Positions 24,201 to 30,897 of a stretch of DNA of 37,703 nt are shown here, in pieces. The notes beneath the pieces are model-generated. The model worked only from the letters and a program-made list of their open reading frames with translations, was not told the origin of the DNA and ran no database searches. Each line of letters opens with the position of its first letter. The first letter of the stretch is position 1. The stretch lies in the IMG/VR virus record IMGVR_UViG_3300023184_000290, positions 1 to 37,703 of that record. One strand, given 5' to 3'. This DNA is from a virus. A program made the translations under genes and the position numbers.

Positions 24201-26076
24201 CAAATGAATTTGCAAGGGCATTTACTGCATCTGCAAAAGTCATTGCTGCTTTTGCGTCGCTATAAAAAACTTGCTCTATTGTTTTGCCTGCATCAGCTGC
24301 AGCCATAATTTCTGGTGTAAGTAATTTAAATCCTGAAGTTCCCTTAAATAATGATTTTAAAGAAAATACTCCCTTTACAATGTATCCAAAGAAGTTTCCA
24401 AGAACACCCGTTAACATAATAAGTGGTCCCGCTACTGCTGTTAATCCGCCAACCAATGTTAATATCTGTTTAATTGGACCTGGTAAATTACCTACAAATT
24501 TTACTATGCCATCAACTGTTTTTAAAACAAAAGTATTAATTACTAAAAACTTTTCTCCAACTGCAGCAAGGTCTGCTTTTACGCTTTCAAGTGCTATTTT
24601 ATATTTACCTGAAGCAGATTGTGTCATTTGTGTTAATTCTCGTGCGGAAATACTTGCAAGATCTGTTGTGCTTGCTTTCATTAAATCAAGGACTTTAAGT
24701 GTTTGTGATCCTTGTTTTCCTAAATTTTCAAATAAGGCTGACATTCTTGCAAATTGAAATTTACCAAATAATTGTTCAATTGCTCTAGATTTACTTAAGG
24801 GATCAAGGGTATCAAGAGATTTTTGTAACTCCATTATAGTACCTGTTAAATTACCAGCATTTCTAGTTATAATACCACCTAGATCAATTCCAAAACCAGT
24901 AAACATCTCTTTTGCAACTTTGGTTGGATTAATTAATGAAGCTAGAGCTGATTTAATTGCATTTGCTCCTTGAGCTGCTTCAACTCCGCCCTCTTTCATT
25001 GCGGTCAAATAAAGCGCAAGATCTTTTACGCTGCCTCCGAGTGCTTGTACTACTGGACCAGCCTTGGGTATGGCTTGAGTTAAATCTGCAAGGCTTGTGG
25101 AAGTCTGGTTTTCAACAGCATTAAGAAAATCAATTGACTGTGTGAGCTCGTCTGTATTCTGCTTAAATGTATTTTGTATAGCAAGTGTTGCTTTCATTGC
25201 ATCTTGTCTATCAATTTCTCCAAGAACTGCAAGTCTGGATGTCTGAATTGTTGATTTAATTAAATCTTGTCCCTCTTTTCCTGTGGCTGCAATATCTGCA
25301 GCAAGAGAGATTGTTTCTTTATACGAAGTTCCATAACTTGCTGCAAGCATTTTAGCAGTTGAAGATACATCATTTCTTATTTTTAACAAGTCTGCTGATG
25401 ATGTTGCTGTTAATCCGCCATACACTTTAGTAAGTCTTACTAGCTCCTGATCTGCCTCTCTAAATGCTTTTGCTGCAGCTGTGCCAAACATCATAAGGGG
25501 AACTGTAAGTCCAACTGTTAACTGTCTACCTGCCCACTGTGTATTTTTTCCCCAATTAACTAGTTGAGTTGAGCCATCTTTCATAATTTTATTCATGATT
25601 GATTGTTCTTGAGCTAGGAGGGCTGTTTTATTTTTAATTGCATCAAGGCCTGTGCCAACCATTACATTGTATTGCATTAAACCTTGAGCATTTCTGCCCA
25701 ATGGCTTAATAATTGCATTTTCAAGCATTACTTGTTGTTTAGCTAAATCTTTTACTAATGTACTTGTTTTTTTAGCATGTCCTTGCCATGTATTAAAGTA
25801 CTGCCCTAGCTTCATTCTTCCTGAATCTAGGTTTTTACCAAACTGATTTACATCTCCCGATAGGGTTACAAAATGTGTAGAAAATTGTCCTGTAGACCGC
25901 ATAGTTTCAGCAAAGGATCTATTCATTATCCCCATCTGATTAGATAGATTTGAATTTAATCCTATTGTTGTTGCTTGCAGTTTTATTAAGCCCGCAGTAA
26001 CCGCATTGAGCTGGCTTGTTAAAGCAGAAAAATTAGCTGTAGCGGTTATATTGGTATTAATATTTTGTTCAGACAA
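18226..26076 (-). CDS. Tape measure protein with embedded ADP-ribosyltransferase-like domain
   Basis: 2616 residues, the largest gene here, located between the tail chaperone and the distal tail gene. It sets tail length and is ejected with the DNA. The N-terminal 500 residues match the phage tail tape-measure core, followed by a hydrophobic stretch (about 515-575, ILTLVGGLTAVAGPLIMLTG). A Gly-rich 'IPA.L..GE.VV.A' module occurs twice, near residues 933-958 and 2085-2113. A second hydrophobic span is near 1350-1375 and a long Ala/Gln coiled coil spans about 1700-1950. Two inserts look like cargo rather than tape: residues 970-1235 (unassigned) and about 2210-2500 (ADP-ribosyltransferase-like). 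Translation starts at a TTG with AAGGAG 11 bases upstream. At about 1.5 angstrom per residue the tail would be 300-390 nm, depending on whether cargo counts. Confidence 0.93.
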   Translation of the reverse strand: MSEQNINTNITATANFSALTSQLNAVTAGLIKLQATTIGLNSNLSNQMGIMNRSFAETMRSTGQFSTHFVTLSGDVNQFGKNLDSGRMKLGQYFNTWQGHAKKTSTLVKDLAKQQVMLENAIIKPLGRNAQGLMQYNVMVGTGLDAIKNKTALLAQEQSIMNKIMKDGSTQLVNWGKNTQWAGRQLTVGLTVPLMMFGTAAAKAFREADQELVRLTKVYGGLTATSSADLLKIRNDVSSTAKMLAASYGTSYKETISLAADIAATGKEGQDLIKSTIQTSRLAVLGEIDRQDAMKATLAIQNTFKQNTDELTQSIDFLNAVENQTSTSLADLTQAIPKAGPVVQALGGSVKDLALYLTAMKEGGVEAAQGANAIKSALASLINPTKVAKEMFTGFGIDLGGIITRNAGNLTGTIMELQKSLDTLDPLSKSRAIEQLFGKFQFARMSALFENLGKQGSQTLKVLDLMKASTTDLASISARELTQMTQSASGKYKIALESVKADLAAVGEKFLVINTFVLKTVDGIVKFVGNLPGPIKQILTLVGGLTAVAGPLIMLTGVLGNFFGYIVKGVFSLKSLFKGTSGFKLLTPEIMAAADAGKTIEQVFYSDAKAAMTFADAVNALANSFVILQQKALAATTVTGGGISTVAGNAVMSSEALAVNNERMAVKNHPLAGPIYTRDMVHMNPTALMSPEQRSNQSIFSVVPGPNPVNKKIGANPQSYMHNNMPLINGVTAVNGVSTGVVAGEAAKWHAMNAAIATQSEAELAMLKTELITNKTVTAELAASYQAMLPPMAQLTSLAATESQAIVSQLQAGKITVDMARAKIIALNANVEAMMIETATMVASSMSRTINLTTVPLTSQPVVGAGGKSNMKEMFHKGPTASLVDTIARSLGVKTSGAPFSIETTVPKTMRRFATGGPVYRVLGSGEPEFKPMGTDTVPAMLTPGEFVVNAKATRENLGLLQQINGPGSKGPYQSTGSSDAVDFAPMVPTTVPRISGVTNEQMSSLFPERFAGGRGSYRLRGTAGVYLNEITDPKIIHNEKYKDLVKNGKISKSKLNSELAGNGLPTEVYKAAMAASKHQHVGSTDQFLSALAKAGIINEKDAMGLQKEIDSLYRRHLDSFVKIKDASNPYWAASNTVMKRHLFNNPDALGFWDKFSSEPAYAVSENLRTSGEPMRSPSMKLKSITHNGKTIKLDALESPQAKGFFAHTTTPPPLLKRLFNAGITAVENRRATHMFRNRGGIIGMNSGGMVPGAGVQHFGVGGMAKKFGRGAAGFGAGIVGQEVAGNIASRMGVTNGIANTAIQMGGFFAAQSAATKLVSRSLRNEAIPALETLSESAAKSTGALSRIAPALGRAGLFASRFAGPIGVVAIGLQSALIMYKKHQDSLKLQALAYGMTADSAKKAGLSINVLSSEIKNAVANQKALAETNRLIYATTTLSNTPLKITIEEYRKLKEEVKKTLPEYINLINATKKQDIGKLAISLKAQFITAGMSAEEATKKVYALIEASNKYGQGVSSISQLGFASVNDQKSAAIQNIKTLAIGQGLNVPGENQANQFFITLQGISSAIDEIKSKSETLAKADKTGNTIAITQLEAQQEVLKAIENSKVKQNNLTEKNIAQIAKINPDLAGFLNTTDNTTTAWAKLNLLIEGTRADIHGMSGDAASALQVLNEAIAAAAKAALIAAPAKDGTGAGILYKTNAQIDALQKKIKQYALESAGISAQKQIDSRKALDAINAQIDAINKEAEARKKALEDINAIEDENLQIKKAQIIYQQAVASGDMAAAAQAQIDIQSLTNARQKTAAINAIEQARIAKVEPLQAKAKTIDSANQAVSDAASLAAEKLAAANAKLDILVQAFNGVAKSFTDIQKNIADLGDKYLSSSAYTNDIAALVQALKSKSLTPESMGIKPTASAIYGLPGGSKSGVGTRTKSADEIAAEAISKATDAYKNGIKADKVIITATNSYNTAQVKDSPKVNAKIETSPASKLTTGYKDGKPVMYKAGKGELITADDSWVQKAIYDRGYKKIEPGAFFQDSSGTGYEVVKLVKDSTGASTIIFKPSAHKFAMGGNVKKYGIGSIGAVRGPGTSTSDSIPAYLSNGEYVVRAAAVNQYGKDFFDGLNAQKFGKGGEAKHKNWFQKYVSGFNSKDTPAAEMFGTASVLRKLAGLGKAGDNLATALFPLNFMGMGMGNKLGMPIKALAQSSKLSTLALTNKSLSEDTIKSIRAYQTAMATNRSEISQIKTGEFYKNNPWADPQHAQNVISHYQESNFSMLKNLKLARKTDTPPGGINALEMYGQKPMFAQQDDWGIINTMLTRKSIGENQTMYRGLSMKDMADIVGYQTRPARALQNGKEWMDKWGHTSKVDEAPWTHFASGWKDNAVDLIKQSGLPEPRYSDIEASAPFKWFAPALKPGQSWIPDKAKSFTNSLDWAKNIAHQGGTAGGETDAVAKVIFDKNVKGIPNLMDLGIGGNRASLSDKEMYIAPFTEYILKQINPLAHKIPGEGSFVGNQWIGGKNYSKLLDEYVFEAKRTLPSGHIPHFAMGGLAGPKYNIPSTSTSMVNPLPAGGSSTAHHYNVGGMVINTMPHQDEKMIATMVVDMLDKKNMINSAMLGNSRSK
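18577..19449 (-). other. ADP-ribosyltransferase-like (R-S-E) domain inside the tape measure
   Basis: Residues about 2210-2500. Helices (SEDTIKSIRAYQTAMATNRS) precede MYRGLSM with Arg2326, the arginine motif. Then comes the STS-type strand KSFTNSLDWAKNIA (Ser2422 to Ser2426, with the usual downstream Ala), and then SDKEMYIAPFTEYIL with Glu2478 as the candidate catalytic glutamate. Order and spacing fit the R-S-E class of exoenzyme ARTs. The residue two before the Glu is Asp2476 rather than Glu or Gln. Flanked by Gly-rich tape-measure modules. This is motif reading, not a profile search. Confidence 0.68.
22372..23169 (-). other. Unassigned insert in the tape measure (residues about 970-1235)
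   Basis: After the first Gly-rich module the sequence changes from Ala/Gly/Gln tape-like to a mixed, globular, His-rich composition: KHQHVGSTDQFLSALAKAG, YRRHLDSF, KRHLF, THNG and AHTT. It ends before another Gly-rich stretch (RGGIIGMNSGGMVPG). I do not recognise a fold. Its position, parallel to the ART-like insert, suggests a second cargo domain. Confidence 0.45.
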
Positions 26077-26084
26077 TTTATACT

Positions 26085-26746
26085 TTACTCCTTAGAGTAC
26101 CCGAGTCCTGCTCCGATACCAAACCCTGCTTCTCCTGCAAAACTACCCTGAAGCGAAACTATATCATCGGCTGATGATGTTATCCCTAATGCTCTTCTTT
26201 TAACATCTTCAAATGTAGTTGTATTTTGATCTTCATTCTCTTCTTCCATATCAATTCCTTGAATAGAGGCTAAGAACTTTCTTTTTTCTGATTCAGACTT
26301 TTGCATTGCTTTAAATGTCTGAATCATTTCTGGCATTGATAAGCTTTCTTCTAGTTCTTCGTAATTTTTCCAATTACCTAGTAAAAAAACTTCTCCCTCT
26401 AAAGCGGCTAAATCTAGTTCTGGCCAGCCAGAACCGCTGCCGCTAGGAGGTTTGGGTCATCCATCTTAATCCCTCCGCAAACTTCAAGAATGCGGTTAAT
26501 TGTTGGGACGTCCAAAACATCTTCAAATGCATCTCTATCTTTAACTAAATCTGGCAATTGCTTTTCTAGTGCAACTGCACAAGCATCAATTAATACATTT
26601 AATGTATCATCTTCTGTTACTGCATCTGCAGTTTTTTGAATAGCTACCATAAATTTTCTAAGCTCTTTAATTGTTAAAGGCTTAAGTTTAACTGTAACTC
26701 CATTTTGGAGTTCAACTTCTTCTACATCATATACTGTTGTTGCCAA
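26085..26746 (-). CDS. Tail assembly chaperone GT, made by -1 programmed frameshift
   Basis: Fusion of the 110-residue G part with a downstream part read in the -1 frame. At 26456-26450 the minus strand reads C CCA AAC, a perfect X XXY YYZ slippery heptamer in phase with the G frame. After slippage the frame continues PPSGSGSGWPELDLAALEGE and then through MPEMIQTFKAM to GLGYSKE, about 120 residues, to the stop at 26085. A stem of 7-8 bp (GTTCTGGC/GCCAGAAC) lies 15 bases downstream of the slippery site and could stimulate slippage. In lambda and most siphoviruses the G and GT products chaperone the tape measure. The downstream half has no start of its own with a ribosome binding site, so it is not an independent gene. 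Confidence 0.87.
26414..26746 (-). CDS. Tail assembly chaperone G
   Basis: The unshifted product, 110 residues: EVELQNGVTVKLKPLTIKEL, then helices (LNVLIDACAVALEKQLPDLV) ending AAAVLAGQN at a TAG. It starts from a strong AGGAGG and has its own candidate promoter after the terminator that follows the major tail protein. Together with GT it should coat the tape measure during tail assembly. The slippery site lies 11 codons before its stop. Confidence 0.88.
   Translation of the reverse strand: MATTVYDVEEVELQNGVTVKLKPLTIKELRKFMVAIQKTADAVTEDDTLNVLIDACAVALEKQLPDLVKDRDAFEDVLDVPTINRILEVCGGIKMDDPNLLAAAVLAGQN
26450..26456 (-). promoter_or_regulatory. Programmed -1 frameshift site CCCAAAC
   Basis: Zero-frame codons CCA AAC preceded by C give an ideal -1 slippery heptamer; a stem-loop at 26434-26417 overlaps the region up to the zero-frame stop codon. 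Confidence 0.85.
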
Positions 26747-26775
26747 TTTAATCCTCCTAGGATATTGTCTTAATT

Positions 26776-26804
26776 ATTGTATCATATCATAAATACAAGA
26801 GCAA
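26776..26804 (-). promoter_or_regulatory. Promoter, TTGCTC-17-TACAAT
   Basis: TTGCTC (26804-26799) and TACAAT (26781-26776) are 17 bases apart. The promoter begins 4 bases after the terminator stem-loop and its U tract and leads into AGGAGG and the chaperone ATG, so the tape-measure operon can be transcribed separately from the major tail protein. Confidence 0.5.
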
Positions 26805-26807
26805 TAG

Positions 26808-26831
26808 AAAACCCCCCATTTTATTGGGGGG
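26808..26831 (-). terminator. Terminator after the major tail protein gene
   Basis: CCCCCC (26831-26826 on the minus strand) pairs with GGGGGG (26817-26812) around an 8-base A/T loop, followed by UUUU. It lies 25 bases after the major tail protein stop. Confidence 0.8.
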
Positions 26832-26855
26832 CAGACTATTAATTAAATAAATTAA

Positions 26856-27593
26856 TTATGCTGGTGTCCATGTGCGGTCAACGATTGTACCGTATTCTGA
26901 ACCTGCTTGTGAACCGTCTGGAAGCAAACGGAATGTAACTGGGAATGTTGATGCTGCGTTACGTGACAATTGGAATTGTGACTGTTGTACAGAAAGAACA
27001 CGACGTGCATAATATACACGCTCAGTTGTTGAAGAGTTTGCTGTAGTTGGTGCTTGTCCAACTGCAATTAGCTGACGCTCTGTTGGAGCCTCACCAAGTG
27101 CTCCACCTGCAAGACCAAGAGTTGATCCACTTAGAGTTGAGCCTTTTTGTCCAAATACGGCAAGAACATTCTCAAGAGTACCTTCTGCCATTTCTGTTGC
27201 AATAGTAACTTCCATTGTCTCCTTGAAAAGCTTTGCTGAGTCAAGAAGCTGATCTACTGTTACTGAACCATATGATGGGTTGTATGTAATTGAAAGACCG
27301 TTATTTGTGTAACCTACGTTACGATAAGCTGCACCAATTGCTGGTGTAGATACTGATGGTGTTGCTGTCTGTGTTAGACCTGTTGTTGGAAGGATCTTAT
27401 TCAAAGAATCTGTATAAGATAATGCAGCATCAAATGCTGGTACCATCTTGTTCTTGCTTGCTACAAATGCTTTTGATGTTCCTGCTGCCATGTTATCTGT
27501 ATAGCCGTCAACTGTTGAGTCTTCGACTGACAGGAATAGTGGTGAAGCACCAACTAAAATATTTTTTGCATTTCCTGCGGCTTGATATGCCAT
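26856..27593 (-). CDS. Major tail protein (tail tube subunit)
   Basis: 245 residues, in the canonical place between the tail terminator and the chaperone. The middle is a compact, beta-rich, polar protein (NNGLSITYNPSYGSVTVDQL, then KETMEVTIATEMAEGTLENV), and the C terminus (FPVTFRLLPDG, then YGTIVDRTWTPA) is typical of tube proteins. Its codons differ from those of most neighbours: more C/G in third positions, with Arg as CGT and Lys as AAG, as in the capsid gene. It has its own promoter, an A/T-rich structured leader with AGGAGG, and a terminator directly after it, all consistent with very high expression. Confidence 0.87.
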   Translation of the reverse strand: MAYQAAGNAKNILVGASPLFLSVEDSTVDGYTDNMAAGTSKAFVASKNKMVPAFDAALSYTDSLNKILPTTGLTQTATPSVSTPAIGAAYRNVGYTNNGLSITYNPSYGSVTVDQLLDSAKLFKETMEVTIATEMAEGTLENVLAVFGQKGSTLSGSTLGLAGGALGEAPTERQLIAVGQAPTTANSSTTERVYYARRVLSVQQSQFQLSRNAASTFPVTFRLLPDGSQAGSEYGTIVDRTWTPA

Positions 27594-27626
27594 TGTAAAA
27601 CCTCCTGTTAAATAAATATATATATA

Positions 27627-27645
27627 TTGACTTACTGTAAATCAA
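27627..27645 (-). promoter_or_regulatory. Stem-loop in the leader of the major tail protein mRNA
   Basis: TTGATTTA pairs with TAAGTCAA around CAG (one T-G wobble), within the roughly 75-base leader between the promoter and the AGGAGG. It is followed by an alternating TATATATATA stretch. A stabilising 5' hairpin is possible; there is no sign of a riboswitch. Confidence 0.35.
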
Positions 27646-27674
27646 GCTGGCTAGGCTCATTTCCTCTAGTACCA

Positions 27675-27703
27675 ATTATAGATGAACTAGTGAACTAAAG
27701 CAA
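27675..27703 (-). promoter_or_regulatory. Promoter, TTGCTT-17-TATAAT, for the major tail protein
   Basis: A perfect TATAAT (27680-27675) with TTGCTT (27703-27698) 17 bases upstream lies immediately after the stop of the tail-terminator gene. It is 80 bases ahead of the major tail protein start. Confidence 0.58.
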
Positions 27704-27704
27704 A

Positions 27705-28211
27705 TTAGATAAACCTTCCGTCTGAGCCTACCATTCTTGAGTATTTGACCTCAACAATTACATCAGCCGACAGGAATCCCTGTAATTCTGCTGATGGGGT
27801 AGTAGAAGAAATCTCTACAACGGAGGTGCTATAAAACTTAAATATCTGTGATATTTTCTGAGAATTTACGTCTCTTGCTGAGTCATCCATTCTTCTGAAT
27901 ATGTCAGTCATTAAATTTCTTATTTCATTAATTTCAGAGACATCTGTTGCATAAATAGTAAATAAAATTTTTTCACAGCATATTAGCCAGATATCCTCAT
28001 AGGAGATTCCGACCTTATCATATACTATATGCTTCTTCCCGCTCAAAAATTGATTAAGTTCTGGCTGTTGTTGTACTGGAATTATTGGTATTATTTCCAT
28101 ATTTATATTATCGCTGTAATAATCAGATGCAGTAAATACATCATTTTTAATTAATTCCTCCCACAAATATCTGCGGATTTCAAAAATAGCATCTACTTTA
28201 TAATCTGTCAT
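27705..28211 (-). CDS. Tail terminator / tail completion protein
   Basis: 168 residues, just before the major tail protein, where siphoviruses encode the terminator that caps the tail tube at the head side. The order of helix and beta strands fits (YKVDAIFEIRRYLWEELIKN, then a beta half with WLICCEKILFTIYATDVSEI, RNLMTDIFRRMDDSARDV, SADVIVEVKYSRMVGSDGRF). The ATG has GGAGG and overlaps the stop of the previous gene as ATGA. Assigned mainly by gene order and shape. Confidence 0.7.
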   Translation of the reverse strand: MTDYKVDAIFEIRRYLWEELIKNDVFTASDYYSDNINMEIIPIIPVQQQPELNQFLSGKKHIVYDKVGISYEDIWLICCEKILFTIYATDVSEINEIRNLMTDIFRRMDDSARDVNSQKISQIFKFYSTSVVEISSTTPSAELQGFLSADVIVEVKYSRMVGSDGRFI

Positions 28212-28999
28212 AGTGATCCTCCAAAGGCTTCTGTTAATGCCATATCTGCTTCTGACCGAATTGTATTTGGAGCAAAAGAATATCTTACTTTTTTAATATT
28301 TAAAGGTACGTCAAGTGCTTTAGATAATTTTGAATTAAATATATTTTGAAAACCAGATGATTTAATTGAATTGCTAACCATTTGTCCATTAAAAAATCTG
28401 TTGTATGCAAGACTAAATTGATTTCTTGCGCCTGGTCCTCCTGGGCGTTTAACGGTCACTGAAGCCCCTTTGGGCATAAAGACTAGTATTCCATCAATCT
28501 GAAATACTAAGCGCTGTGTGGACGTTGGGTGGATTATGATGGGTGTTCCTGCTTCAATGACAGAAGCTTTTTTTGCAAATACATAATCTCTTGTTTGTTT
28601 ACTATTATTTCTTGGTACTTTTGTTTTTGAAAGTTTAAAATCATAATTTATTTTAAATGAAAGTCCTACTGCATCCATAGATGATAGTTTAAATAATCTA
28701 TCTTCTGGAACTCCTACCTTGCCCCACTCATACACATGATGTAGGGATTTTGGCTGAGTTCTGGCTTTTGAATCAACATATAATCCAAAATCTTCATTAA
28801 TTTTATTAAATATTGTTTTTTTAAACAGCATTTTAAATTCTGCATTTGATTCAAGCTTTTGTATAACATTTGCCTGGTAATATAAAAATGCAGATACCTG
28901 TGCAACCGTACTATCAACAATTGGACCCTTTTGTGGGGTGCCAATCATTAAATTTTCTAGTCTGCTTGCTGCTGAAAATAAAGCCACATTAGATGTCAA
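28208..28999 (-). CDS. HK97 gp10-like neck / tail-completion protein
   Basis: 263 residues from a TTG at 28999 that has GGAG 10 bases upstream; a second TTG at 29026 without such a site would add nine residues. The middle is typical of gp10-type proteins with basic patches (KKTIFNKINEDFGLYVDSKA, PKGASVTVKRPGGPGARNQF), and the C terminus is basic and Phe-rich. It is longer than gp10 (about 150 aa). It lies between the head-closure and tail-terminator genes, where gp10-like proteins sit. Family call is tentative. Confidence 0.62.
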   Translation of the reverse strand: MTSNVALFSAASRLENLMIGTPQKGPIVDSTVAQVSAFLYYQANVIQKLESNAEFKMLFKKTIFNKINEDFGLYVDSKARTQPKSLHHVYEWGKVGVPEDRLFKLSSMDAVGLSFKINYDFKLSKTKVPRNNSKQTRDYVFAKKASVIEAGTPIIIHPTSTQRLVFQIDGILVFMPKGASVTVKRPGGPGARNQFSLAYNRFFNGQMVSNSIKSSGFQNIFNSKLSKALDVPLNIKKVRYSFAPNTIRSEADMALTEAFGGSL

Positions 29000-29414
29000 T
29001 TTTCTGATTCTCCGATCTTTTGGCAACAGAGTTATATGCCATTACATTACCAAATGGGTCGGTTACGGGAGTAGAGCTAATTATTTCAAAAACAGTTGGT
29101 GTATCAGAAGGAAAATTTAATTCTTTCCATATTACGTTGCCTTTTATATCTCTTATGTTAGTTATTTTTTCTCTATAAGTTATTTGATCAATGCTTCTTA
29201 TTTCTAGTACTTGTTCATTAGTATACTTTGTACCAATTGCTTGTTTATCACCGCTTCTAGATGTTGCTGAATTTGATATTACACCCTTTGCAGAACAGGG
29301 CATAGTTTTATAATAAGACCATTGTTTTTTAATTGCTCCTGTATTTTCATCTTGAGTATCTGATTGAAGATAAATATCAAGCTTTAATGGCATTAAAGAA
29401 GATACTAGTTCCAT
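28989..29414 (-). CDS. Head closure / head-tail connector protein
   Basis: 141 residues. LKLDIYLQSDTQDENTGAIK and KQWSYYKTMPCSAKGVISN are a recognisable opening of SPP1 gp16-type closure proteins (beta barrel with an N-terminal strand and a DEN-type turn). It starts next to the stop of the adaptor gene and overlaps the start of the gp10-like gene by a few bases. It should close the connector pore after packaging. Confidence 0.72.
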   Translation of the reverse strand: MELVSSLMPLKLDIYLQSDTQDENTGAIKKQWSYYKTMPCSAKGVISNSATSRSGDKQAIGTKYTNEQVLEIRSIDQITYREKITNIRDIKGNVIWKELNFPSDTPTVFEIISSTPVTDPFGNVMAYNSVAKRSENQKIDI

Positions 29415-30383
29415 TTAAAATACAACCATGCCATTTGTGACATATGGCGCAAGGAGCTGATCTGCATATAGGTTTCCTGTACCTCTATGTGCATCTTCCA
29501 TAAACTCAAACTTCCAGTCAAATGTGCTAATATTTTTTACATATTTATCTTTCCATGCACGGTCTTTTTCAAAATATTGCTGCATTAAAATTTTGCATGC
29601 CTCTCTTACATTATCTGGAACATAGAGCCATCCAAATGTGCCCGTTACACTATACCTAAAATCTTTCTTAAATGTACCAGAATAACCTCTATCATTAATT
29701 GATGGCGGTATCATTCCATTTGCCGAATACATTGTATTGTCTTGAAGATCTTGTCTATTAATTCTAATTCCATAATTTGATTCAGAAACAATTGGTGTAT
29801 AAAACCAGTTATTTGATGGCTGGCCTGCTTCAAATACTGTTACATCTTCTTCTTGCAAAGATGCAAGGTCTTCTATTCTAATTGGAAGTGGCAATATATC
29901 AGAGTCGTATCCGTGTGCAATTTGTGTTCCATTATATAGATAAAAAACTTGGTTTGTATAAGCCTCAATTAATTTTCTAGCATATTTTTCTGCTAGCTGC
30001 AGCTCGCCATAGGTCTTGTAGTTTGGATCAGATGGATCTGTACCAAAATTTAAATCATCTATAACATCAGATATATCTACGTATGGAGTTACTATATCTA
30101 CAATTTGAGTATTTCTACCATCAATTCCGCCTACCTGATATGTCCAAGTTATTCTAAGTTTCATAGGATTGAAGGAAAGGCTGAATGGTATCGTAATTTG
30201 ATACGTCCCGATGTCTGACTCTAGTTTTGTGGCAGTATAAGTTGCAAGTGTAGGATAAACGGTTCCATCAGTAGTTACTTTCCTTACTGTTGCTACGACT
30301 GGTCCGTCTGCGTCCGTTATTTCCCCACCCCAGTATATTTTTGTTTTTACTGGTGAAGTTTGATGATTGTATATTTCTGCCAT
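29415..30383 (-). CDS. Head-tail adaptor (gp6/gp15-like) with an N-terminal beta domain
   Basis: 322 residues, longer than usual adaptors (about 100-150). Residues 1-100 form an Ig-like beta domain (TSPVKTKIYWGGEITDADGP, MKLRITWTYQVGGIDGRNTQ). The connector part follows, with YGELQLAEKYARKLIEAYTN and LPIRIEDLASLQEEDVTVF, the helix and strand pattern of adaptor proteins that bind below the portal. The extra domain could act as a decoration or collar. It has no clear ribosome binding site and lies 16 bases after the preceding gene. Confidence 0.72.
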   Translation of the reverse strand: MAEIYNHQTSPVKTKIYWGGEITDADGPVVATVRKVTTDGTVYPTLATYTATKLESDIGTYQITIPFSLSFNPMKLRITWTYQVGGIDGRNTQIVDIVTPYVDISDVIDDLNFGTDPSDPNYKTYGELQLAEKYARKLIEAYTNQVFYLYNGTQIAHGYDSDILPLPIRIEDLASLQEEDVTVFEAGQPSNNWFYTPIVSESNYGIRINRQDLQDNTMYSANGMIPPSINDRGYSGTFKKDFRYSVTGTFGWLYVPDNVREACKILMQQYFEKDRAWKDKYVKNISTFDWKFEFMEDAHRGTGNLYADQLLAPYVTNGMVVF

Positions 30384-30399
30384 TATTTACTGCTTTTTA

Positions 30400-30792
30400 T
30401 TAGCTATAGAAGTCCTGAACTTCTTTGGGTGTAGCTAAACGAAAGCCCTCCTCTGTATTAAAGATTTCTTGAGCTTGTTCTTCTGTTAAAGCTATAAATG
30501 GGTGTGCCTTTGTAAAAGTATTGCCATGTATATCATATCTAGCATTATCTCTTGTCATTCTAACAAGCACAGTGCCCTCAGCTTGAGACTTTGGATCAAA
30601 TTTTGGAAGGACTTCTATCTCTTCTGTTGCCGCTTCTACGGCCTTTGTTGTATTTTCATAAATTGAATATGTAACGCCTTCTTCTGCCATAGCAGCAATT
30701 AGGTCTTTTTTATTTTTTAGTCCGTTAGTATCTACTGCAAAAGATTCTGCAATTTCTTTTAATTCAGCTACTTTCAATGTCTCGAATGACAT
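30400..30792 (-). CDS. Rho-N/SAP-like small head protein, 130 aa
   Basis: The N terminus carries a Rho N-terminal or SAP-like helical module (SFETLKVAELKEIAESFAVD, then LKNKKDLIAAMAEEG), which in phages is often found in a gene just after the capsid gene. Residues 60-130 form a small domain: VLVRMTRDNARYDIHGNTF, then FIALTEEQAQEIFNTEEGFR. Proteins of this type are annotated in actinophages as a head-tail connector with a Rho-type domain, possibly a capsid-associated protein. AAGGAG precedes the ATG and the gene has its own promoter. Confidence 0.72.
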   Translation of the reverse strand: MSFETLKVAELKEIAESFAVDTNGLKNKKDLIAAMAEEGVTYSIYENTTKAVEAATEEIEVLPKFDPKSQAEGTVLVRMTRDNARYDIHGNTFTKAHPFIALTEEQAQEIFNTEEGFRLATPKEVQDFYS

Positions 30793-30821
30793 AGTTTAAT
30801 CTCCTTTTTCTAGGTTTATCC

Positions 30822-30850
30822 ATTATAGCATTGATAAATTTAAATGAAAA
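30822..30850 (-). promoter_or_regulatory. Promoter, TTTTCA-17-TATAAT
   Basis: A perfect TATAAT (30827-30822) with TTTTCA (30850-30845) 17 bases upstream. The -35 box is formed by the U tract of the terminator at 30847-30872, so terminator and promoter share bases. Confidence 0.55.
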
Positions 30851-30872
30851 GCCCCCAAAATTAATTGGGGGC
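30847..30872 (-). terminator. Terminator after the major capsid protein gene
   Basis: GCCCCCAA (30872-30865) pairs with TTGGGGGC (30858-30851) around a 6-base A/T loop and is followed by UUUU; it starts 26 bases after the capsid stop codon. Confidence 0.8.
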
Positions 30873-30897
30873 CTTTCTGGGATTTACCCCTAATTAA

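Noticed and set aside
26085-26336. Separate gene starting at the ATG at 26336
   Set aside because: No ribosome binding site, and the frame continues upstream to the slippery heptamer of the chaperone, so it is the T part of the frameshift product.
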